DNA of 8,421 nucleotides from Prevotellaceae bacterium (lineage in GTDB: Bacteria > Bacteroidota > Bacteroidia > Bacteroidales > UBA932): contig JAIRLT010000123.1 of the NCBI GenBank assembly GCA_031259225.1, positions 1-8,421 on the forward strand, written 5' to 3'. Made by a program: the position numbers and the translations under genes. Shown piece after piece: positions 1-7,900 of this stretch. Numbering within the stretch: position 1 is the first letter of the stretch; every line of letters starts with the position of its first letter. Under the pieces are notes generated by a model. It ran no database searches. It worked only from the letters and a program-made list of their open reading frames with translations, and was not told the DNA's origin.

Positions 1-210
1 GAGGAAACTTTTATCTTGTAAGAGGAAACTTTTATCTTGTAAGAGGAAACTTTTATCTTGTAAGAGGAAACTTTTATCTTGTAAGAGGAAACTTTTATCT
101 TGTAAGAGGAAACCTTTATCTTGTAAGAGGAAACTTTTATCTTGTAAGAGGAAACTTTGCTCTTATAAGGGAAAACCTTACTCTTATAAGAGGAAACTTT
201 ATGCTGATAA
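1..210. repeat. Tandem array of a 21-bp direct repeat, ten copies
   Basis: The unit reads GAGGAAACTTT followed by TATCTTGTAA (21 bp) and is repeated head to tail without spacers. Units start at 1, 22, 43, 64, 85, 106, 127, 148, 169 and 190. Units 1-5 and 7 are identical and unit 6 has one T-to-C change. Units 8-10, nearest lpdA, are progressively degenerate. The array begins exactly at the window edge, so it probably extends further left. The period equals about two helical turns, so any protein bound to each unit would sit on the same DNA face. Each unit contains TATCTTG, one T short of the TATCTTTG element just downstream, and GAGGAAA, which resembles a ribosome binding site. Two forward frames are open throughout, so coding is possible. 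The lack of spacers rules out CRISPR. Function is unknown; strand-slippage expansion explains the identity of the left units. Confidence 0.97.
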
Positions 211-231
211 AAAACAAACAGCAATTTTTCC

Positions 232-239
232 TATCTTTG
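232..239 (+). promoter_or_regulatory. Candidate Bacteroidota -7 element for lpdA
   Basis: TATCTTTG matches the TAnnTTTG -7 consensus recognised by the primary sigma factor of Bacteroidota. It lies 13 nt before the lpdA ATG, so a transcript starting a few bases downstream would have an A-rich leader of only about 5-10 nt with no Shine-Dalgarno. No clear TTTG -33 element is present about 20 nt upstream, where the last degenerate repeat unit ends; this weakens the call. The alternative is that transcription starts within or beyond the 21-bp array. Confidence 0.5.
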
Positions 240-252
240 TAAACAAAAAAAC

Positions 253-1626
253 ATGTTTGATATTATAGTAATAGGTAGCGGACCGGGAGGATATACGGCA
301 GCCGTCCGCGCAGCGCAGTTGGGTTTCCGCACGGCGGTGGTCGAACGTTCCGAGCCGGGCGGCATTTGCCTTAATTGGGGCTGTATCCCCACCAAAGCAT
401 TGCTGCGCAGCGCGCAGGTTTTGCAGGAAGCGCGGCAGGCGGAAAGTTTCGGCGTGCATATTGCAGGCAGCGTAACGCCCGACATTGCGGCTATTGTTGC
501 ACGCAGCAGGGCGGTTGCCGCCGGCATGAACAAAGGCGTGGAATTTCTGTTAAAGAAAAATAACATTGCGCTCATCGCAGGTACGGCGGCATTGCAGGCG
601 GATAAAAGCGTGGAAGTAACTGCCGGCGACGGCAGCAGGCAAACCATAACGGCTGCCCATGTGATTATCGCTACCGGCGCGCGCGCCCGCAGCTTGCCCT
701 GTGCGCCTGTTGATGGCAAAAAAATCATCGGCTACCGCGAAGCGCTGGCGCCGGTAACCATTCCCGGAACCTTGGCGGTGGTTGGCTCCGGCGCTATCGG
801 GTGCGAGTTGGCATATTTCTACCGCTGCATGGGGGCGGATGTAACGCTCATCGAATACATGGACGCAATCGCCCCGCAGGAAGACGCCGATACTTCCGCG
901 CAATTGTCGCGCTCTTTCCGCAAAGCGGGAATAAAAGTGATGACCTCCGCGCAGGTAACGCAAATCGATACGTCCGGCGAGGGATGCACGCTGCGGGTAC
1001 AAACCAAAAAAGGCGAAGAAACGCTCGCGGCAAACAAAGTATTATCGGCGGTAGGCATCACGGCAAACATTGAAAACATCGGGCTGGAGCGCGCCGGCGT
1101 AGTAGTGGAACGCGGGCGCATAAAAGTCGATGGGCGCTACCGCACCAGCGTAGCGGGTATTTACGCCATTGGCGACGTCATTGACACGCCGGCGCTGGCG
1201 CATGTAGCGTCGGCGGAAGCCCTAACCTGCGTGGAATACATTGCCGGGTTGTCGCCGGAGCCGGTGGATTACGAAAATATTCCCGCCTGCCTCTACACCA
1301 CGCCGGAAACCGCTTCGGTAGGACTTACCGAACGCGCCGCCCGCGAACGGGGATACGAATTGCGTATCGGGAAGTTTTCGTACGCCGCCTCCGGGAAAGC
1401 AGCCGCATACGGCGACAAGGACGGTTTTGTGAAATTAATTTTCGACGCCGCCACCGACCGCCTGCTGGGTGCGCACATGACCGGCAGCCATGTTACCGAG
1501 ATGATTGCCGGGCTGGTGACCGCCCGCCGGCTGGGCGTACGGGGGAAAGATATCCTTTGCTGCGTACATCCGCATCCGTCCATGAGTGAGGCGATTTTCG
1601 AAGCCGCTATTTCAGTTAAAAGTTAA
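253..1626 (+). CDS. lpdA: Dihydrolipoyl dehydrogenase (E3 subunit)
   Basis: This 457-residue cytoplasmic flavoprotein should reoxidise dihydrolipoyl groups of 2-oxoacid dehydrogenase complexes or the glycine cleavage system, using FAD, a redox disulfide and NAD+. All hallmarks of the pyridine nucleotide-disulfide oxidoreductase class I family are visible. The FAD-binding GSGPGG is at residues 8-13. The redox pair C39/C44 sits in GGICLNWGCIPTK. The NAD-binding GSGAIGCE is at 178-185, and the second FAD motif IYAIGD at 303-308. The C-terminal HPHPSMSE supplies catalytic H441 and E446. Length is normal (E3 is usually 450-480 residues) and the frame is intact. The start is secure because the FAD motif begins eight residues in. 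No E1, E2, lipoate or glycine-cleavage gene is adjacent, so its partner complex is unknown. The motifs fit E3 better than mercuric or glutathione reductases, since no heavy-metal domain or cysteine tail is present. Confidence 0.95.
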   Translation: MFDIIVIGSGPGGYTAAVRAAQLGFRTAVVERSEPGGICLNWGCIPTKALLRSAQVLQEARQAESFGVHIAGSVTPDIAAIVARSRAVAAGMNKGVEFLLKKNNIALIAGTAALQADKSVEVTAGDGSRQTITAAHVIIATGARARSLPCAPVDGKKIIGYREALAPVTIPGTLAVVGSGAIGCELAYFYRCMGADVTLIEYMDAIAPQEDADTSAQLSRSFRKAGIKVMTSAQVTQIDTSGEGCTLRVQTKKGEETLAANKVLSAVGITANIENIGLERAGVVVERGRIKVDGRYRTSVAGIYAIGDVIDTPALAHVASAEALTCVEYIAGLSPEPVDYENIPACLYTTPETASVGLTERAARERGYELRIGKFSYAASGKAAAYGDKDGFVKLIFDAATDRLLGAHMTGSHVTEMIAGLVTARRLGVRGKDILCCVHPHPSMSEAIFEAAISVKS

Positions 1627-1668
1627 AAGCGCCGGGGGGAAGCAGCCGCTGTCCGGTTGCCGGTTATA

Positions 1669-1700
1669 ATAAAAAAGAAGCTGCCCTTTCAGGCAGCTTC
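1669..1700 (-). terminator. Intrinsic terminator of the SusC/D operon
   Basis: A perfect 9-bp stem (GAAGCTGCC at 1677-1685, GGCAGCTTC at 1692-1700) encloses a 6-nt loop. On the minus strand the hairpin is followed directly by TTTTTTAT, the expected U-tract, 111 nt after the stop of the third operon gene. On the plus strand the hairpin is followed by CCCACTCAATTTATTT, a poor U-tract, so any effect on lpdA transcription would be weaker. It is the only strong hairpin seen between the two convergent units and may serve both. Confidence 0.85.
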
Positions 1701-1810
1701 CCCACTCAATTTATTTATTAACCCACATTGTATTGAGGTTGCGTGTAAATCCTGCGTTTCTTCATACTGATGTGAAAACTATAGAAAAACCGGTGCATTT
1801 AATCAGAAAC

Positions 1811-2770
1811 CTATTTTTCTGTAAATTGTACGATATCCACACCCGGAGTAACAGTGCGATAGCCGGAAAAGAAGTGATAATACCTTCTGCCTATCGTCCC
1901 TGTCCAGTAATCGGTGTAGCCATTAACAATTCTGTTAGCGTCCCTGTCATAACATATCAGGAGATTATCTCCCGCCGTCATGGTCGTGCCTACCTCGCCG
2001 CCCTGCGTTACCTTTATACGGTAATCAACACGTGCGGAACCTTGGCTAACATAGCTCGTCTTTTTAACGGGAACCAGTTGCCAGCCGGTGTTTTCGCCGA
2101 AAGCTACCGGAGCGCCCAAATTGAGCCAGGGACTCTTAGTAGCATCGCCCGTAGCATCGCCTACGTTTTTCCCTTCGGGAATAAGCCCTTTCTGCTCGTC
2201 TTCGAGCGTATAAAGCGGGTGCAAAGTATATTGGTATTGATACTGTAACAGCAAACCACTCTCTACGCCCGGCGCCTCACGCATTAAGTTAAAAAACCTG
2301 ACATATTCTACCGTATCCGTGTCGAACGTCGAACGGTCGGTAATAAAATTGTCCGGTTCTGTAACTACTAACGGCGGTTGATTGTAATCATAAAGTAGCA
2401 AACCCTGTTTACCTGCTTTTAGCGTTACCGTTTGTTCATACACTAAATTAAAAGAGGTACCCTGGTAAAGTTTGATAGTAGCCGGTCCGGTATTCGTTGA
2501 ATAATAACGCCCCAGCGCCGTAGGAATGGTATTCCACGAACTAAGCGTTACTTTATTGCCGTGCGTTACATCCACACCGTTCAATTCTATCTTTAAGAAA
2601 TTGTATGCCGTTCCGGTGGGAACAGGTATTTCATTATGGAACTGAACGAGCGCCACATCGCTGGCAGGACGGGCATCAAATTCTATTACATGTTTTTCGC
2701 ACGACATCATCAAGAAAGCTGCCGCCAAAACCATGCTCATATATTTCAATGTTTTCATATTGCTATTCAT
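1811..2770 (-). CDS. Predicted surface lipoprotein, third gene of the SusC/D operon (possibly DUF4397-like)
   Basis: The 319-residue protein begins with a lipoprotein signal peptide: basic K6 and K9, a hydrophobic stretch at about 11-22, and lipobox MMSC with acylation at C24. The rest is soluble, rich in beta-prone sequence, and lacks further membrane segments. Two segments look like related beta-sandwich units: one at about 38-140 starting ALVQFHNEIP and ending with a TLKAGKQGLLLYDY-type strand, and one from about 155 starting VEYVRFFNLM. This layout recalls DUF4397-type lipoproteins found beside SusC/SusD genes, but that is recognition by pattern only. It follows the SusD-like gene by 18 nt, so it is co-transcribed and probably helps bind or present the same ligand at the cell surface. 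An in-frame internal ATG at codon 5 (2758) is an equally plausible start; neither has a clear Shine-Dalgarno. A 12-nt tandem duplication gives the repeated tetrapeptide GDATGDAT near residue 205. Confidence 0.85.
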   Translation of the reverse strand: MNSNMKTLKYMSMVLAAAFLMMSCEKHVIEFDARPASDVALVQFHNEIPVPTGTAYNFLKIELNGVDVTHGNKVTLSSWNTIPTALGRYYSTNTGPATIKLYQGTSFNLVYEQTVTLKAGKQGLLLYDYNQPPLVVTEPDNFITDRSTFDTDTVEYVRFFNLMREAPGVESGLLLQYQYQYTLHPLYTLEDEQKGLIPEGKNVGDATGDATKSPWLNLGAPVAFGENTGWQLVPVKKTSYVSQGSARVDYRIKVTQGGEVGTTMTAGDNLLICYDRDANRIVNGYTDYWTGTIGRRYYHFFSGYRTVTPGVDIVQFTEK

Positions 2771-2788
2771 TTTTAAAATTATTTTTAA

Positions 2789-4723
2789 TTAGTTTGATGG
2801 AAAACCATTCGGATACGCAAACCAGGGGATTGAACAGTGGTAATTATCTGCTGTTCCCGGTATGGGTTTAAGTACAGCTAACTTAGATTCGTTCCACACA
2901 TATTCCGAGTTGTAACGCGGTCGGATACGGTACATAGGTGAGCCTTCGTTCAACACATTGAAAACCGATTTACGAAATTCAATATCCCTGGCGGCGGGCA
3001 AGTAGAAACCTTTATATATCCTATCGGTGCGGTCATCCGCCTTGTGGTCAATAAAGCGGTCGGAAGTCCAACCGTTATTCATTGCAGGATAGTCGCCCGT
3101 ATAGTCAATGTCGTAATGATATTTGCGCAAGTCCACCCAGGCTTCCATGGCGCCCCAAGTATAGAGGGCTGCCCATTTCTGCATCATAATGTGTGAAAGG
3201 GTCAAGTTGCCTTCTCCCAAACCTTCTACATAAGGACCTGCATAATACTGGTCTGCCAAAGTTTGGAATGTAGCTGCCGTAATTTTATCGCCGCCGGTAG
3301 CCGCGCCAACTGTACCCGGGCGCAACTGTTTTCGGGTAAAATCCAAATCTGCTTTTACGCCGTCTTTGAATGCAATATAGGCATTTCCTCTGTCGCCTTT
3401 TTTCCAATAGGCTTCCGCCAGGCAGAATTTAATTTCTGCACAGGTGCTCAACACATACGGCGCTTCGTCATGGTAAATCCAGCGACCTTTGCCGTCGTTG
3501 GGCGGCGTAGTCGTTCCGTTCCTAACAGCCGCTTCGCGTCCAAAAAAATGAGGCGTAGCAACGCCCTGCGGGCTGGTGCGTCCGGTAATGCCTTGAGCGC
3601 CGTAGAACTTGTAATACTTAACAGAATCGGGTCTGTTAATATTACTGTAATTGGGGTCGGTGGTTGTAGCCAGTTTGGCAACTACCCGCGGGTCGAAATG
3701 CCCCGTCTGCGATACGGCTGTGTCGCAAATAATCTGCTTAGCCGCCAGTTCGTAAGGATAATATTCCGCCCGAATGCTGTCTGCATGGCTGACACCTTCT
3801 AAATTCACTTTAATCCTGTATCCGGTTCCATCCCATACAGGTACCGTACCGGTCATTAGTTGCACGGCATAGTCGTTCTGAAGGTAAGTAGTGCTCAAAT
3901 TATTGCGAGCCGTTCCCAGATAATTGTTGTAAGCCGTAAACGTGGTGTTTTGCGAGCCGCCGGCTACTTTAACCATAGCGTCGTCATCAGATGATTGGAA
4001 CGAGAGCCCGGCATACCGGATCAGATCATCGGCATATTTCGATACAAAGTCCGTTTTATTGGACAGCGAAGCCAGGTTACGCACCAGTACGGCATAAGCA
4101 AATTTTTTCCACTTGGCAGCATCGCCGCCATAGACCCAGTCGTTGGCGGTCAGCTTGGAGCCGTAAGACGTTTTATCGTCCATTTCAAGGTATTTAATAC
4201 CTTCCAAAGCCCATTCACGCACCTGTTCGTAAATTACGTCCTGATAGTCGTAGTCGAACGAGGTTAGCTCCTGGTCGAGGAACTGTTTTAGGGGCGCTTC
4301 GCCATAGAGTTTAGTCAGCATATCCCAACCATGCGCCCGGAGTACATAACCGATACCGACAATCGTCCAGTGTTCCTGCTCCAGCGCTTTATCCATCATG
4401 TTTTGCAGGTTCATCCCATGATTGAAATATACCGTACGCCAGATAACTGCTCCGGCATCCACCCGCAAAGGATTGTAGTGGCGTGCATATTCGTAATAAC
4501 TACCCGACGTTGCATTTACCGACCACATTTGCGCCAGCGGAGCTACCGCGTGCAGGTCATAAGCGATGTCCTGATAAGTTTGCAGCACGCCCGATAAATA
4601 CAGGTAGTCGTCTACAACTTCACTATCAGGAGCGTCAATGTTTTTGTTCACATCCAGATAATCTTCGCAGGCTGTTCCGAAGAGCAGGCAAGCGGTTAAT
4701 AATATAGATAATATTTTTTTCAT
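2789..4723 (-). CDS. SusD/RagB-family nutrient-binding outer membrane lipoprotein (SusD-like_2 type)
   Basis: This 644-residue surface lipoprotein is expected to form the lid over the SusC-like barrel and capture ligand before import. A lipoprotein signal peptide (MKK, hydrophobic 4-17, lipobox GTAC, acylation at C19) is followed by EDYLDVNKN, the usual SusD mature start with early acidic residues that favour surface export. Family-like segments include RAHGWDMLTKLYGEAP near 127-143, a helical TPR-like stretch CAEIKFCLAEAYWKKG near 425-440, ALYTWGAMEAWVDLRKY near 517-533, and the C-terminal IRPRYNSEYVWN near 597-608. The last two match the SusD-like_2 branch better than classical SusD. It is longer than the usual 480-550 residues of that branch. 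The start is fixed by the signal peptide; the upstream 27 nt are A-rich without a Shine-Dalgarno. It lies directly after the SusC-like gene, the standard order. Ligand cannot be inferred from sequence. Confidence 0.95.
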   Translation of the reverse strand: MKKILSILLTACLLFGTACEDYLDVNKNIDAPDSEVVDDYLYLSGVLQTYQDIAYDLHAVAPLAQMWSVNATSGSYYEYARHYNPLRVDAGAVIWRTVYFNHGMNLQNMMDKALEQEHWTIVGIGYVLRAHGWDMLTKLYGEAPLKQFLDQELTSFDYDYQDVIYEQVREWALEGIKYLEMDDKTSYGSKLTANDWVYGGDAAKWKKFAYAVLVRNLASLSNKTDFVSKYADDLIRYAGLSFQSSDDDAMVKVAGGSQNTTFTAYNNYLGTARNNLSTTYLQNDYAVQLMTGTVPVWDGTGYRIKVNLEGVSHADSIRAEYYPYELAAKQIICDTAVSQTGHFDPRVVAKLATTTDPNYSNINRPDSVKYYKFYGAQGITGRTSPQGVATPHFFGREAAVRNGTTTPPNDGKGRWIYHDEAPYVLSTCAEIKFCLAEAYWKKGDRGNAYIAFKDGVKADLDFTRKQLRPGTVGAATGGDKITAATFQTLADQYYAGPYVEGLGEGNLTLSHIMMQKWAALYTWGAMEAWVDLRKYHYDIDYTGDYPAMNNGWTSDRFIDHKADDRTDRIYKGFYLPAARDIEFRKSVFNVLNEGSPMYRIRPRYNSEYVWNESKLAVLKPIPGTADNYHCSIPWFAYPNGFPSN

Positions 4724-4750
4724 ATCTTATAATCTTTTTTAGTTAATACA

Positions 4751-7700
4751 TTAAAATGTTACGCTTATTCCACAGGTAAATCCCCGCGGGTTGGGCAGCG
4801 CCCAGGTATCGTAACCTTCACCGCCAACGCCGCCGGCAGAAGCCGAAACGGTGTTGCCCACCGCGTCGATACCGGAATAATTGGTAATGGTGAACAGGTC
4901 GTTGCCTGTTACAAAAATCGTAGCATAGCTGACCAATCCACGCGTGAAATTCTTCAATGCGCGTTCCGGAATAGTATAAGCCAGACGAATTTCCTGCAGC
5001 CGGATGTAATGTACATCCTTTTCAATCCAGTCAGGGTCAAGACCTGTATAAAGGGTCGTTCCGGTGAGTCCGGAGGTAACGGCAATATCGTTAATAGTCG
5101 GGGTGTCGGTATTTTCATACCCGTCTCTTAAAACGCCGTTAAAAATCACCGGACCTGCTTCGCGGGCTGTTACCGATTCCAAACTGGAGCCGTTGCCGAA
5201 CATATACCGTTTGGTGCCATTGATAACTGTTGCCCCCATCTTACCGGCAAACATTGCCGAAAGATGCCAGCCTTTGTAGCGAAAGCGGGTAGTGATACCC
5301 AGCCGCAACTTCGGTTCGCGGTCGCCCAAAGCCACCAGGTCGGTGCCTGCCACAGGAAGTCCTGTACTCGGGTCAATCAGCACCTGTCCCGCGTCGTTCC
5401 GTGCAAAGTCATTGCCTATAATCACCGTAAGCGGTTCGCCAATGGCGGTGCCGTTGCGAATGTTACCCGAATTCCATGTGTACGCATCGTAAAATGCAGG
5501 AACCGGCAAGTCCGTTACTTCGGAGCCGGTGTGCGAGAGATTGATGCCTACGTTCCACGACAAACTGTTAGTACGGATAATGTCTCCATCAATATGCCCT
5601 TCCCAGCCCCATGTTTTGAAACTTCCGATATTACGCGTATTCAATACGAAACCGGACGCATAGCTCATACGAAAATCCCGGACAATTTGGTCGTCGCATT
5701 GTGTATTGAAATACGTAAAGTCCACATTGATGCGGTCGTCGACAAAGCGTCCTTCAAAGCCGATTTCGTAGGAGGTGGTCATTTCCGGCTTCAGGTTCAG
5801 GTTCGGACCGGTAAAGTCGTATTTGTAGCCGCCGCCCGTCCATGTTGTCGGAATAAGTTCCGGACTGATGGAAAGCGGGTCAGCATCCTTACCCACTTGC
5901 GCCACAGCGCCGCGAAGTTTGAAGAAGTTCACTATTTTGTTGTCTTTTAAGAAAGGCAGTTCGGTCGCCACAAAGGAAAGTTCGGCTGCCGGATAGAAAT
6001 AGGCGTTGTTGGCTTTCGGCAGGGTGGACGACCAGTCGTTGCGGGCGCGTAGCGTCAGGTAAGCCATGCTGTTGTAGCCTACCGCCACTTCGCCAGACAG
6101 CGCCTGCAAGCGCCGCTTGGTGGTACGTTTCGCACTGGTTTGCGTTTCCGGAGCGGTATTGTTAATGGATACCAGATCCAGCACAGCATAGTTTCTACCA
6201 TAGGAAGAAAGATTAGCTATGCCGTTTTCCAACTGGTGATAACCAAAATGCACCTGTATATCTAATTTGTCATTCAAAAATTTATCTTCCCATCCGGCAA
6301 GGATATTCAAGCTGTTGTCCGAGAAATTCGCTTTCGACATATTGTAGGCGCCGCCCATTCCTGCTGCTACACTGTAATTGTAGGTTGCCCAGTAGGGGTG
6401 TTCCGATGCTTCAAAAGTCTGCGCGCCCACGTCCAAACCGAATTGTACACGGAGGAATGTATTTTTGGTAGGCGTGATGATAGCCGTGGCATTGCTGATA
6501 ATGCGGTCGGTTTCGTCATAATATTTGTTGTGCATTAACTGGAACAGGGGGTTTATCAGGTCGCCGTCGACATAGCGTTCGGGATAGCGCATGTGGATGC
6601 CATCCGGGTCAAGGTAATTTAACATATTGTCGAAAATAGGCCAGCGCATGGCATAATACAAGGGACCGGAAGTACCTTTTCGCGCTTTGTTGTTGGTCGT
6701 TGCGGCATACTGCATGAACGCTTCGACGCGCAGCCATTTGTTGATTTGCGACTGACCGGATACGGACAGGTTATTACGTGTATAATCTGTTGATTTGATA
6801 ACACCCGTTTGGTCGGTAAACGAAGCGGTAGCACGCAAAGTCAGTTTGTCGGTTCCACCTTCGACCGAAAGATTATGTTTCTGCGTAAAACCGGTTTGCA
6901 GCACTGCGGCTACATTGTCATAAATCGGGGTATCCGCAGGCGTAAGCCCGCCGAAATTATTAATATTGTAGAAACTGGTTACCCCGTAAGCGCCATTGAG
7001 GTACTTGGTTTGCCGTTCGGGTATGCCGTAGGCATTATCCCAGCGGAACGAGTTGCTGTAGGTTACCTTTCCCTGTCCGGGCGTACCCTTGCGGGTGGTA
7101 ATGATAATTGCGCCGTTGGAAGCGTTCGAACCGTAGAGGGCGGCAGCAGCCGCGCCTTTCAGGACGGTCATCGACTCAATGTCTTCCGGGTTGAAGTCGT
7201 TGCCGCGCGACGAAAAGTCAAGGTCGCGGCTCGCATACTGGTCCATATTGGCAAATCCCCTGTTTGGATTGAACGACGAGTTGTTCATTGGAACGCCGTC
7301 AATTACGTAGAGCGGCTGGTTATTGCCCGACAAAGAGGTCATACTCCGTAGGGTAACGGTCGTCGATGCGCCCGGCGCCCCTCCGCTGGACACGACATTC
7401 ATCCCGGCTACGCGTCCCTGCAAGGCGGTAATGAAATTGTCGCGACCGGAATCAATAATGTCCGCCGCCCTTACATTTTGTACGGACGAACCAACCGAAC
7501 GCGCCACACGCTTCATACCAAACTCGGCAGTGATTTCGATTTCGTCCAACATTTGTGCGCTTTCTTCAAGCGTAACAATTACAGTATTTGCCGCACCTAC
7601 CGTAACGTTTTGGGTACTGTAACCAATAAACGATACCGTCAACACAGCACCTTCGGAAACGGAGAGGGAAAACTTCCCATCAATGTCCGTAGCTACAGCC

Positions 7701-7900
7701 ACAGTCGTTCCTTTAACGACTACGGTGGCGCCCACCATCGGTTCCCCGCTTTTGTCCACAACCGTACCGGTTATGGTTTTGTTTTGCTGTTGTGCATACG
7801 CAGGCGTAATGCCCAACATCATCAGCAGGCATATGCCTGCAAGAAAGCAAGTTCCAATGAGCAACCTGCTTTCCATTCTCTTGATTTTCTTAAATTCCAT
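4751..7900 (-). CDS. SusC/RagA-family TonB-linked outer membrane transporter
   Basis: This 1049-residue beta-barrel should import a ligand across the outer membrane, powered by TonB-ExbBD. A signal peptide (basic start, hydrophobic 13-31, cleavage after AYA at 34-36) is followed by a carboxypeptidase-regulatory-like beta-sandwich at about 41-115 (ITGTVVDKSGEPMVGATV). A TonB-box-like LDEIEITAEFG comes next, then the plug domain with ALQGRVAGMNV and the SusC hallmark PLYVIDGVPM near 195-204. The remaining roughly 750 residues form the barrel, ending NPRGFTCGISVTF with the terminal phenylalanine needed for barrel insertion. Length is normal and the frame is intact. No STN domain lies before the beta-sandwich, so control through an ECF sigma/FecR pair is unlikely. 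It is first in the operon, 27 nt before the SusD-like gene. Met9 is an alternative start that would leave the signal peptide intact. Substrate is unknown. Confidence 0.97.
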   Translation of the reverse strand: MEFKKIKRMESRLLIGTCFLAGICLLMMLGITPAYAQQQNKTITGTVVDKSGEPMVGATVVVKGTTVAVATDIDGKFSLSVSEGAVLTVSFIGYSTQNVTVGAANTVIVTLEESAQMLDEIEITAEFGMKRVARSVGSSVQNVRAADIIDSGRDNFITALQGRVAGMNVVSSGGAPGASTTVTLRSMTSLSGNNQPLYVIDGVPMNNSSFNPNRGFANMDQYASRDLDFSSRGNDFNPEDIESMTVLKGAAAAALYGSNASNGAIIITTRKGTPGQGKVTYSNSFRWDNAYGIPERQTKYLNGAYGVTSFYNINNFGGLTPADTPIYDNVAAVLQTGFTQKHNLSVEGGTDKLTLRATASFTDQTGVIKSTDYTRNNLSVSGQSQINKWLRVEAFMQYAATTNNKARKGTSGPLYYAMRWPIFDNMLNYLDPDGIHMRYPERYVDGDLINPLFQLMHNKYYDETDRIISNATAIITPTKNTFLRVQFGLDVGAQTFEASEHPYWATYNYSVAAGMGGAYNMSKANFSDNSLNILAGWEDKFLNDKLDIQVHFGYHQLENGIANLSSYGRNYAVLDLVSINNTAPETQTSAKRTTKRRLQALSGEVAVGYNSMAYLTLRARNDWSSTLPKANNAYFYPAAELSFVATELPFLKDNKIVNFFKLRGAVAQVGKDADPLSISPELIPTTWTGGGYKYDFTGPNLNLKPEMTTSYEIGFEGRFVDDRINVDFTYFNTQCDDQIVRDFRMSYASGFVLNTRNIGSFKTWGWEGHIDGDIIRTNSLSWNVGINLSHTGSEVTDLPVPAFYDAYTWNSGNIRNGTAIGEPLTVIIGNDFARNDAGQVLIDPSTGLPVAGTDLVALGDREPKLRLGITTRFRYKGWHLSAMFAGKMGATVINGTKRYMFGNGSSLESVTAREAGPVIFNGVLRDGYENTDTPTINDIAVTSGLTGTTLYTGLDPDWIEKDVHYIRLQEIRLAYTIPERALKNFTRGLVSYATIFVTGNDLFTITNYSGIDAVGNTVSASAGGVGGEGYDTWALPNPRGFTCGISVTF

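Noticed and set aside
1..210. CRISPR array
   Set aside because: The 21-bp units are contiguous, with no unique spacers between them, and no cas gene is present.
231..728. Long minus-strand reading frame inside lpdA (165 codons)
   Set aside because: It is antisense to a gene with a full set of family motifs; high G+C at third positions of lpdA leaves the opposite strand open. The protein resembles no known family.
1733..2248. 171-codon plus-strand frame opposite the third lipoprotein
   Set aside because: It overlaps the terminal part of a gene with a good signal peptide and operon context, and has no recognisable domain.
5264..5950. 228-codon plus-strand frame inside the SusC-like gene
   Set aside because: Shadow frame of a complete and recognisable beta-barrel gene; no start signal and no family likeness.
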